From the NCBI GenBank assembly GCA_017311315.1, contig CM029663.1, positions 37,274,622-37,338,621 on the forward strand: a DNA stretch of 64,000 nucleotides, written 5' to 3'. Below, piece by piece: positions 55,657-64,000 of the stretch. Source of the stretch: Dendrocalamus latiflorus. Lineage: Eukaryota; Streptophyta; Magnoliopsida; Poales; Poaceae. Made by a program: the position numbers and the translations under genes. Below the pieces are notes generated by a model. That model had not been told where the DNA came from and made no database searches. It saw only the letters and a list, made by a program, of their open reading frames with translations. Numbering within the stretch: the first letter of the stretch is position 1; each line of letters begins with the position of its first letter.

Positions 55657-56758
55657 GTAAGCATCCATACACCTCTCTCCCGCTCATGCGTGCGCTATTA
55701 CCTCCCTTCTCCTTCCCGACCGCCGGCGCCCCCTCCTCACCTCACCGCCGGCCGCACAAACAGCCGCCCCGCCGACCCACGCCGTTCTGAACTGCGCCGC
55801 CTCCTCCACCAGCTTGCTAGCCTCGTCGGGATCCCGTTTTGGCGACCTACCCCATCCTTCCGGCCTCCCCTCGCCGGAGCTCCTATCGCCGGCCGTGCGC
55901 CCCCGCATCCCCTGCTTCGGCCACCTGCTCTGTTTTGGGCTAGCTCCCAGCACTTAACTCTTTTTAATGTGTGCGCAGACTTCATCAGCCCAGGCATCCC
56001 GCCCACTTAGCTAGCAGCGCGTGTTAAAAGTTCCCCTGAGATCTTCAGTTCGAATCCAGTAAGCCGCGCCATTTTCACCCCATTTAAATCTAATTTTTGT
56101 AATACATTTTAATTAGTAAAAATTTAGGGGAATTAGAGAATAATTTAGAGAAAGCTAATAAAATTTAATTAGAAGGTAAATAAGATTATTTGAGATTTTA
56201 AATTTGGAATTAATCCTTGGGAGCCAATAAATTTTATTGGGATGTATATGAGGTTATTGAGGGTTTAATATTTGATTAATTACCACATATGGCAAAATAA
56301 TATGTCCTAGTTATTAGTCCAAAGCTCATTAGGGGTTTTTGAGGTATTGATAAAAGATGACCTTGGTTAATTATCCAAAGTTTCATAAAAGATATTAGAC
56401 ATCATGTTTAGCTATAAAAATAATAATAATAAGGCTTTGAATTAAAGATTATACAGTCTTTTCTTTAAGGCTTAAATGGCACTAAGCAACAACTAAATAT
56501 ACATAAATTGATAGCCACCTTTAATCACAAGGATAGAAATGCCATGTTAGAAAAATATATATATGAGGCGATCATAATAAAGAAACCCCTAGGCCATCAG
56601 ATGGTTAAAAGTAATCCACCCAATATAGCTATGTAAATAGTAACCATCACTAGCGTGGCATCGATAAATAAACCTCAACAGTAGATTTATTCGACCATTA
56701 GTATTAAAGTATAACCTGATATGGTATGTTCAGTCATAGATAAATAAGTTTAAATAGC

Positions 56759-56823
<65 letters not shown>

Positions 56824-57259
56824 GACATTACTAAATAAAATAGGGTGAGCCATAGCATTCAATGGCCGGTTCAAACCAGTCATCCTCAATTCTAAAGAAA
56901 AATAATCTCATCAATATTTCTGTGTCATGAACCCTCCCTCATTAAATGTCCTTCCACCAATCATCACTTCGTTCCAATTAGTTCAACTCCGTCAATACCC
57001 CGCAACCAATCTGCCTTACCTCAAATCATCCTCTCACTCATAATAAAACAAAATTTGGCTTATCTGGAGTTATTTGAATTTTTTTGAGTTATTTGCTTTT
57101 ATTTGGATTCAGTCGCTTATCGCGTAGTTAGAAACTGGAGCCCCGAAGAATCAATGGATCCGGTGAGATCAAGTTCAAGGTGAAGATAAAGACCCGAAGC
57201 TCAAGGCCATCAAGGGAGATAGCTTTGAGTGGGCTCAAGACCGCGGTAAAACGCGCCAG
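55657..57259 (+). other. Predicted splice structure in LTR family C
   Basis: Donor CTCG|GTAAGC at 55657, acceptor CGCGTAG| at 57127, exon 57128-57259 (132 nt), GC-type donor CCAG|GCGAGT at 57260, and a possible acceptor CTGGCAG| at 59497. Exon length is a multiple of three, as in A and B. Here stops interrupt every frame, so coding is lost or never present. Confidence 0.4.
56757..56823 (+). repeat. (TAA)n microsatellite
   Basis: About 21 uninterrupted TAA/AAT units. Likely length-variable. Confidence 0.95.
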
Positions 57260-58146
57260 GCGAGTCAATACTTTGATCATGTTGAACCTACATTTTCTGC
57301 AAATTACTTTGTTTTAAATTATCAAATTGCATGCTGTTATGTTATATGCAAATACATGTTTAATTTAATATTCTAGTTATATGCCCATTGTTTACTTTGA
57401 ATAATATTACCCCTCCTTTGAAATATTTGAATGTGTGAACCTTGTCACCCTAGCAAAATTATAATAGTAACATTTCAAAAATAAGTCCCTAATTATATGC
57501 TATGCTTAGTACTGCATAGATACTCAGGGGCGCTGAAATGCCCCAAGCATCATTGTCATTTTTAATCATAAGAATTTGGTTTGGACAGTCATGGTGGGAA
57601 TGACTGGTATATATAATTGGACATGACTATTTTATGTTTCCAAAATCCCCAACTTGCTTATATATCTGGGCGGATGGTTCGAGGGTGTGAGTGTGGTGCG
57701 GTGGAAGCACAAAGTGGGTTAGAGGTAGACCGCCCAGATACCACTAAGGACCGAATTTTGTCATGACCTCCTGTGTAAAACAGTACAACCACAAGTCTGT
57801 AAAATACAACTTGGCTAAGTAAATTTATCGAAATCCCTAGACTCATCTCACTAGTAGGGGATTGAAGGGGCTACGCTATGGCAAGGGGGCCTGAAGGGAC
57901 ACCAGTGGGGGGTGAAGTTTCCCAGCTGTCCTACGTTGCGGGAAGTAGAAGCCCGAGCTGCGTAGTGGCTGTGGGAAACATCCCGCGCATAGATGGGACC
58001 CACCGCAAGTGGGAGAAGCCCATAAGGTGAGATGACTGGAGGGACTAGATACTTTGAAAAGTCACTGTGACGGTCTGCTCAACCACACTTCTAAGGAATC
58101 GTGTGGGGCAACGAGTTGATTGTCTCTTGTGGTGAAAGTGTACAAA

Positions 58147-58186
58147 CTCTGCAGAGTCAAAACTATTCGAATAGCCGTGCCCACGG
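58147..58186 (+). other. Run of three short palindromes, LTR family C
   Basis: CTCTGCAGAG (58147-58156), CTATTCGAATAG (58163-58174) and CCGTGCCCACGG (58175-58186), the same order and spacing as in families A and B. Confidence 0.65.
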
Positions 58187-58852
58187 TCATGGGCGGACAT
58201 GGGAACTTAACCAGATATAGTTCTATTTCAAAATGTTTTATGAATGGGAATGGAAAAAGTGGAAGGGCAGTGGAAAGCCCTGATTTGAGTTGTCCTGGGC
58301 GTCGTCCCGGTGGTAATGTAAGCGGTTATAACGCTGAAAGGATAGCATATGGTGCGGATGTCATGTAACGGTAGATGGAATCTGGATCGCTATTATTATT
58401 ACATGTTCTTGAACATTATGCTTTTGTTCAAAACTGCTAGGTCTCAGGAAATTTCTATGTATTATATTTTTAAATAATGGTAGCATTGCTCACAAATAAA
58501 ATGTCAGGAAGAATAAATAGAGTCGTAGGAAAGGGAAGATGACTGCTTATGGTAATCACATAAAGAAGTTGGTGGATTCATGATTGATCACAAGAGGGAT
58601 AAAGATAGTGTGGAGTCTAGGAGAAATAAATTGGTGGAGCAGAAATGAATATATAGGCTAGATAGACAAATTAAATGATTTTTGGAGAATTAGGAAGTAT
58701 AAAGGTATTTGCTGGATTATGACACTGATAATTTAAAATTCTTGGGAGATATTGGCGATAATGGAATTAATCGGATTGGATTATACACTAGATGGATGAA
58801 TTGATTTTCTGGAAATTTAGAGGTATGAAAATAACTATGGGGGATTAATCTT

Positions 58853-59036
58853 GATCAATGATATTCTTGGTGGATATATACTAGTGATTCATAGGCCTGA
58901 TCAATGATATTCTTGGTGGATATATATTAGAGAATCATAGATCTAATCAATGATATTCTTGGTGGATGTATACTAGCGATTCATAGACTTGATCAATGAT
59001 ATTCTTGGTGGAGGCATAATAGTGAAGTAGTTAGAG
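58853..59036 (+). repeat. Four tandem units of 46 bp in LTR family C
   Basis: Units start at 58853, 58899, 58945 and 58991, each with (G/A)ATCAATGATATTCTTGG at the front. Spacing is exactly 46 bp. They lie in the second predicted intron. Confidence 0.85.
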
Positions 59037-59772
59037 ATGGATAATGGATAATAAGGTTGATAATTGGAAGAGCAAATTATGGTTGTGGATCAATAACAAA
59101 AGGATTGGATTGGTAGAAATTTAGAATACAAAAGATATTGGTGGATTAATTAAGTGATATTAGATAAATGATGTCACTCGTTGTTTGGAGTTTTAGACAG
59201 CAGTCAATAATTAAAGGGTATTTTGGTGGATTAAGTCAATTATGGAAATTGTTGTGTGGAGTTTAGGTAGCAACAATAATACTATAATTAAATCATGATA
59301 ATGCTACTAAAGGCGATTTTTGGCAAATAAAATAACCCGAGCCTCTTCTTTGTTAAGCCATGCATACTATTTATTTGCATTCTGTGTATTGGCTCGCGGA
59401 GCACGGGGTTGGAGTGCTCACGCTCGCTTTTGCGACAAAATTCAGAATCAAGAATCAAATCACCTCGCCTCAGCATCAAGATTAGACAAGCTGGCAGAGA
59501 AGATGAAGATGTCAAGGGCTAGGTCGCGAACCTCCAGTTGGCTGCCTGTGGGCATGTCCTGAAGGTCCCACCTGGGTGCTCGTTCTTCCGCTGCTGCAAT
59601 TTATTGATTTCGGTCTAATCGGCCCATGAGTAAGTCTACTATTATATTTACGCTTCTGCATGATATGTATTTTTGATATTCATTACTGTAACTGTGAGCA
59701 CTATCTACTGATCCAGGGAATGGTGCGGTGGAATCACAGAGGGTGCCGGATATTAATATCTGGGTCCCTACA

Positions 59773-60665
59773 CCAACCATGTGAAAACCTTACATCGCAA
59801 TGGGCTTCCAGATTTCCATATCAATTCATAACATGGTAACTTAATGGCACGATGGAAGAAAGCTTTGTACATCAAAATTGTTGTGTATGAGAGCAAGGAA
59901 GACCACTTCTAGATTATTCTATCTTGCCTTTCTTCCTGTAGCTATACTTGTGCCACTCGATTCCAAATCTGAATATACTCTCTGATCACCACCATGGATA
60001 CACTTCCCCTGTATATTTTTTATCCAAGCATTGTTTGTTAGAGCTTGTTTCACTGTCCTTCTCTCACACACTTTCTTACCCACCAATTGCCAAAGATTTG
60101 GTGCCAAGGTTTTGATTGAAAAGCCACCCAACTAACCATTTGTTCAGAATAAAATTGAGCACCTATCTCCCAACTCAAAACTAAGAGATGCCTCAATCAT
60201 ATATTGAACAATACAGTTCTGCTGAACTTCCATGTCCAACCATGTTCTTGTATTATTTCTCCTTTTTAGCTACAACAATCTCATTTGCAGTGCAAACCCC
60301 ATAATTTGCAAATGTTGAATACCAAGACCATCAAATTCTAGCGGCCGACAGACCTTATCCCATGCCACCAAGCATTTCCCCCCTGAACCGAATTCTCACC
60401 CGGCCATAATAAGCTTCTTCGATATTTATCAAGAGCCTTCAAAATCTATTTAGGAAACTCCATGGCCAACAATAGGTAGACTGGTATAGCCGATAATACT
60501 AACTTCACCACCACCTGTCTGCCACCCGAAGACCAAAGAGAACCTTTCCATTTTGGAAGTATCCATCTTCCCTGTATTTGTTTCCTCGAAATAACAAGGA
60601 TCAAATGTGTTTGGTCGACGCCAAACAGGTGCATTCGTAAAAACATCAAATGACCATGTGGGTGG
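59773..60665 (-). pseudogene. LINE ORF2 fragment (RT thumb/post-RT)
   Basis: Minus-strand pieces show WKGSLWSSGGRQVVVKLVLS, AIPVYLLLAMEFPK, then LWQLVGKKVCERRTVKQALT. Several stops are present. It is the upstream continuation of 54249-53645. Confidence 0.78.
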
Positions 60666-61948
60666 AGTCTAATTTTCCTAAATGGTACAGCTCGTCACAT
60701 AGATAGGTGACGCTAAGTTTGCCAGGGAGGTTGAGTAGGTGCTTTGTCCTCATGAATTATATATAGTGAATAAAGTAGCTCGACCAGCTGTTAAATTTGG
60801 TCCCCTCATAAGAAAAGGCCGCTATAAATTTGGTTGTAACTCGGTTATCACCCGGCTGGTGCGTACCATCAGGCATCAAGTACGGAACTTTTATTTATGT
60901 CTAACAAGGTGCTCAGCGATATCGCAAGCTAGCGTGCATTTAAGTAATAAAATCTGCCTTCCATCTTAAAACACAAGACTTTTATTTATGCCCGTTTATC
61001 TAAGCTACCATTGGCCGGCTAGCTGGGTTCCATCTCCTCGAAACTGGCCGGAAGTCAAAAGAACACATACACACAATTGGCAAGAAATCCATGGAGTAAA
61101 TGATCTTTCACCACATTAATAAGTAGAACTAAAAATTACTGTAAAGTTGTACTAAAATTGTAGTTACTTAGTACTGCAATTTTAGATGACTGAGAGATAA
61201 AAATTTTGGTTGAATAAAAATTAGTAAAACAAGAATTAATAATACAATTTCACAGTTTGCAGCATTGTATCTCCACTAATTGCAGCATTAATTGTATCTC
61301 CACTAATTTTCTCTTACCAAACAAGAGGAGGAGATCGAAAAGAATTAATAACAAACAGAAGATCCAATGCAACAAGTACCTGACTTAGGGCATGTACAAT
61401 AGAGTGACATAAACTTTCTATAAGAGGTGCCACATAGGAATTTTACTAAGATGGATGAAAGACAAAGAGAAGAGAGAAGGAGGTCAACTATAATTTTATA
61501 AACCGTCGAAACACGAGAAAATAGTCTGTTATAGACAACTTACGTGCCATTGTATCAATGCTGTCTATATTTTACAGATAACTCATTGCAGACAACTTAT
61601 AGACAACCTATTATAGAAGTGTCTTTAGTATTGTCTACAGATAGGTGGGTTTTTTTGGGTTGATGGCTTATGACTTAAATATTTAAATTTTAGCTGTTCG
61701 TGAGAGACAGTACGCAGAGAGAAATAGTTGCATGTGATTTTAGCCAGTGCAACTGAACTCAGTACACTTTTTATTACAATTTTCCTATTAAATCCGTCTT
61801 AAAAACACACCGTTTAAAAACTAGTTACTGTATAAGCATAAGCCAATTTTAAACAAAAAAACCCCGGTCTTTTAGGATAATACTGTAGACAGCTGCTATT
61901 TGTATCACTGTTCATGCCCTGAATTAACAATGAACATGATCTCCCTAG
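60666..61948. other. Intergenic region
   Basis: No gene supported. 61100-61215 resembles one end of the foldback at 46081 (GATGACTGAGAGATAAAAATTTTGG). 61388-61650 begins GGGCATGTACAATAG, a start like some MITEs, but no matching end was found. Confidence 0.4.
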
Positions 61949-62275
61949 CTAGTGTGCTGCGCACGCATGGTCTTGCATCTCCCGACGACCGCGGACCATC
62001 TGCTCGAACCGCTGCACGCCGCAGGGGATCCTCAGGACACCACGCTGGCCGTACCCAAACCGCCGCACGGACATCTCCAGCAGCGCCAGAACGCGTGGCT
62101 CCTTGAGCATTTCGACGTGCACTAGGACCCTCTCCTCGCCATCTTCCTCATCGCCGACCAGCACCATCGGAACGTAGCCTTTCGGGATCCTTCCACCTCT
62201 TTTGCCGACGGAACGGACATAGCAAGCCGGGTCGGCAGCGGCGGTGGCGCCCTTCTTCTTCCTCCAAATGGCCAT
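61949..62275 (-). CDS. SAUR-family auxin-responsive protein (108 aa)
   Basis: Minus strand, ATG at 62275-62273, single exon. N-terminus MAIWRKKKGA is short and basic. The SAUR domain covers residues about 35-95: GYVPMVLVGDEEDGEERVLVHV, EMLKEPRVLALLEMS, FGYGQRGVLRIPCGVQRFE. Length is normal for SAURs. Upstream in-frame codons to 62425 are rejected as coding because they translate a GT microsatellite and a TATA box lies at 62439. SAURs inhibit PP2C-D phosphatases and so promote cell expansion (family knowledge); some grass members do other jobs. Intact, intronless and flanked by repeats. Confidence 0.88.
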   Translation of the reverse strand: MAIWRKKKGATAAADPACYVRSVGKRGGRIPKGYVPMVLVGDEEDGEERVLVHVEMLKEPRVLALLEMSVRRFGYGQRGVLRIPCGVQRFEQMVRGRREMQDHACAAH

Positions 62276-62346
62276 CGTTAGTGCTATATGAGCTGCCTGT
62301 GTATATATGAGGTTTGCTCTAGCTAGTGCAAGAAGGAACTGACAGG

Positions 62347-62365
62347 TGTGTGTGTGTGTGTGTGT
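62347..62365. repeat. (GT)n microsatellite in the SAUR 5' UTR
   Basis: About nine GT repeats between the TATA box and the SAUR start codon. Transcribed as a CA repeat in the predicted 5' UTR. Confidence 0.85.
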
Positions 62366-62431
62366 AATTTGATGGACGATGGAGCTAGACAGACGATGTG
62401 TGACTGTGTGAGAATTGTAATGCATCGGCTG

Positions 62432-62439
62432 CTTTTATA
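62432..62439 (-). promoter_or_regulatory. TATA box of SAUR gene
   Basis: Minus strand TATAAAAG, about 165 bp upstream of the SAUR ATG. Predicted transcription start near 62405 gives a 5' UTR of about 130 nt. Confidence 0.7.
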
Positions 62440-62441
62440 GT

Positions 62442-63309
62442 ACGTGAGAGATCAAACTGAGGTTACAGAGAAGGAGATGGGAAGAAGCTTCATGCAGCTG
62501 CAGCTGAGGTGTTTGAGAAGGAATGGTGATGTTGACCTGTGGAGACACAAGACGGGGTCTAATTTGGTGAAAAATATTATGGGCTGGGTCAAAATCGCTA
62601 GCCAAAGAGCTCTTTCGATAGCAAAAGGTTTTTATCAGGAAGAACAAATCAACACAGTGGAAGGTTTTGTGCCGTGTCAGTCGATCGGTTGCTTTCCTGA
62701 CTTGTAGCTGCTGGTGAATTATCACTGTAGTCACTGAAAGGCTCCGGCTTACCAGACAAGATCAGTATACCGGCTTGATTAACACACAAGCCCATTATTT
62801 TGTCAATTGTTTGTGGTCCACTCCGATTGACGATAGATCGATAGATGCTTGGTCAGATGACGAATTTGTCAGAATGTTAGTTTCCCATTTTATCCTTTCT
62901 GCACAGGAGAGGATAAGGAGGGAAAAAAAATCTACATTTGCATCTTCATCTATCTATATCTACACCTTACTAATTAGGCACTCTAAGAAAATTCCTATAT
63001 TAATCAGTAGAAAATATATTTGACCATCTATAATATCGGTCCGAGTTATAACGGCTAAGATTTAATCTATATGTGAAAGTTACTTACGTTCACCGCTGAA
63101 AAAAAGCATATAGCAAGGCAGTTTGATTACAACATTGACGCATCAAACAGGATGACGTGATGGGAAGGAGGGAGATGTCGCGGAAGATGGCTGCGGCGGC
63201 GTAAGAGGATGGCTGTGGCAAACTCGAGGTGGCTGCCTAGTCGCGGCGACATTCAGGGAGATGACCAGCGCTGCAGATGGTCGGTGGTAGCTGGTAGCGA
63301 CACAAAGTG
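62442..63309. other. Intergenic region upstream of SAUR gene
   Basis: No supported gene. An 87-codon plus-strand frame (62444-62707) is not recognised. 63160-63300 is GC-rich and leads to the Mutator-like element. Confidence 0.4.
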
Positions 63310-63318
63310 CTAAGAATC
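63310..63318 (+). repeat. 9-bp target-site duplication, left
   Basis: CTAAGAATC at 63310-63318 recurs exactly at 63958-63966. Confidence 0.92.
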
Positions 63319-63957
63319 GAATTCAATGCAAATCTGGCCCTTGTGCCCACCGAATTGCCAGTTCTAGCCCCTATCCGAGAGGAATTCTGGGTTTGGCCCT
63401 CTTACGCGCTCGACAGCCGTGCAAGGTCACTGGCACGGTCTCTGACCGTGCGAGGAGGAGATGGCACGGCCGGTGACCGCACGAGGAGGAGATGGCGCAA
63501 TCGGTGACCGTGTGAGGTGGCCCGCCCGCCACGTGCCCGCCAGCTCCTCCTCCATGGCCATTGGTGAAGCCACATGGCCCGCCCGCCAAGCGCTCGTTGA
63601 CTCCTCGATGGCTGGCTCCTCCTCCATGGCCACCAGTTAAGCCATGTGGCCCGCTCGCCACATGCCCACCAACTCCTCCATGGCCGCCTCCTCCTTCGTG
63701 GCCGCCAGTGAAGCCATGTGGCTCACCCACCACGTGCCCGTCGCTCCTCCTCCATGGCCGCCAATGAAGCCGAACTGGATGAGGCCTAACCTTGCGCGGT
63801 TGCCGGCCATGCCATCTCCTTCTCGCGTGGTCTGAGACCGCGCCAGCGACATCGCATGGCCGCCGAGCGCTCAAGGGGGCCAAACCCAGAGTTCCTCCAA
63901 GGCGAGGGCTAGAAATGGCAATTCAGCGTGCACGGGGGCTAGATTTGCCACGAATTC
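63319..63957. mobile_element. Non-autonomous Mutator-like element (MULE), 639 bp
   Basis: Terminal inverted repeats of about 88 bp: the left starts GAATTCAATGCAAATCTGGC; the right, reversed, starts GAATTCGTGGCAAATCTAGC. Pairing continues through GAATTGCCA and CTCTGGGTTTGGCCC-like segments. Long TIRs plus a perfect 9-bp TSD define a MULE. The core holds imperfect GC-rich repeats around GAAGCCATGTGGCCCGC and CTCCTCCATGGCC. No transposase. Minus-strand frames of Gly/His-rich type are translations of these repeats. Confidence 0.88.
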
Positions 63958-63966
63958 CTAAGAATC

Positions 63967-64000
63967 ATGGTTCAAAAGAAAAACCTGCTACTCTAGACTA
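63967..64000. other. Right edge, unassigned
   Basis: Only 34 bases; nothing can be said. Confidence 0.5.

Larger units (their letters stand above)
54255..59772 (+). mobile_element. Solo LTR, about 5.5 kb (LTR family C), inside the LINE
   Basis: Starts TGTCACATCC like family A and ends CTGGGTCCCTACA. It shares the family layout: AT-rich U3, TATA box 55211, GC-rich block 55000-55930, splice-like junctions, palindrome run and CACAGAGGGT near the end. No PBS, PPT or coding domain is present, so it is a solo LTR. It contains a TAA microsatellite (56757-56823) and a 46-bp tandem repeat (58853-59036). Confidence 0.82.
53645..60665 (-). mobile_element. 5'-truncated LINE (non-LTR retrotransposon), split by a solo LTR
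   Basis: Minus strand. Upstream part 60665-59773 reads GRQVVVKLVLSAIPVYLL, LWQLVGKKVCERRTVKQAL and AWIKNIQG. Downstream part 54249-53645 reads LHPYMLCEQEPETIQHLLINC (zf-RVT Cys/His) and VARQVWFAIL, then the 3' end AATGAAATGATACATAAG and a short A tail near 53645. Typical of grass LINE ORF2 C-termini. All frames carry stops. The RT catalytic core is absent (5' truncation near 60665). No TSD for the LINE itself was found. Confidence 0.82.

Noticed and set aside
54938..56010. Frames of 135-240 codons, Pro/Ala/Ser-rich
   Set aside because: They lie in the GC-rich block of a solo LTR and cross predicted splice sites. No domain.
61388..61650. Possible MITE starting GGGCATGTACAATAG
   Set aside because: No inverted counterpart or target duplication could be identified.
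62960..63100. Possible Helitron end (TCTATATCTACACC)
   Set aside because: No matching 3' hairpin plus CTRR end was found at a credible distance.
63371..63883. 170-codon minus-strand Gly/His-rich frame
   Set aside because: Translation of the GC-rich repeats inside the MULE; not a known protein.

Overview
The window looks like an intergenic-rich stretch of a grass (Poaceae) nuclear genome. Evidence: nested LTR retrotransposons of types common in grasses, small TIR elements, a LINE, an intronless G-type lectin receptor kinase and a SAUR gene, with AT-rich spacers next to very GC-rich blocks. No bacterial, organellar or viral genome features were seen. Most protein-coding matter is decayed retrotransposon sequence; only the receptor kinase (48193-50553, +) and the SAUR gene (61949-62275, -) look like intact host genes.

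Layout. (1) 1-20613: a Sirevirus-type Ty1/copia element (+), entering from the left edge, with an internal duplication of its reverse transcriptase. It is split by a Ty3/gypsy element (5558-17677, TSD CTATT), itself split by a 4.0-kb solo LTR (10759-14759, TSD CGGAT). A solo LTR on the minus strand (17913-18828, TSD TTTGT) interrupts the Sirevirus RNase H. (2) 20614-34270: a BARE/Angela-like copia (-), cut off inside RT at the left. It is split by a gag-only LTR element (23617-31960, TSD ACTTT) whose two 3307-bp LTRs appear identical. (3) 34885-44191: a third copia (-) with 244-bp LTRs, split by a 2.0-kb solo LTR (35977-37975), and itself lying in what looks like the 3' LTR of a further minus-strand copia. 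(4) 45086-46335: two small inverted-repeat elements. (5) 48193-50553: the receptor kinase. (6) 51045-53177: tandem repeats and a foldback. (7) 53645-60665: a 5'-truncated LINE (-) split by a 5.5-kb solo LTR (54255-59772). (8) 61949-62275: the SAUR gene. (9) 63319-63957: a Mutator-like non-autonomous element with 9-bp TSDs.

For several insertions, removing the insert and one TSD copy restores the host element's reading frame, so the order of events can be read: Sirevirus, then gypsy, then solo LTR. The most unusual signal is shared by the three long LTR families (10759-14759, 23617-26923/28654-31960, 54255-59772). All three have a similar apparent exon-intron layout with a GC-type splice donor, and a run of three short palindromes in the second predicted intron, one showing a compensatory change. 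In two of the three, splicing would join frames into a short acidic tail ending at a stop inside the LTR. No tool was run; all calls come from reading the sequence, and family names rest on recalled motifs.
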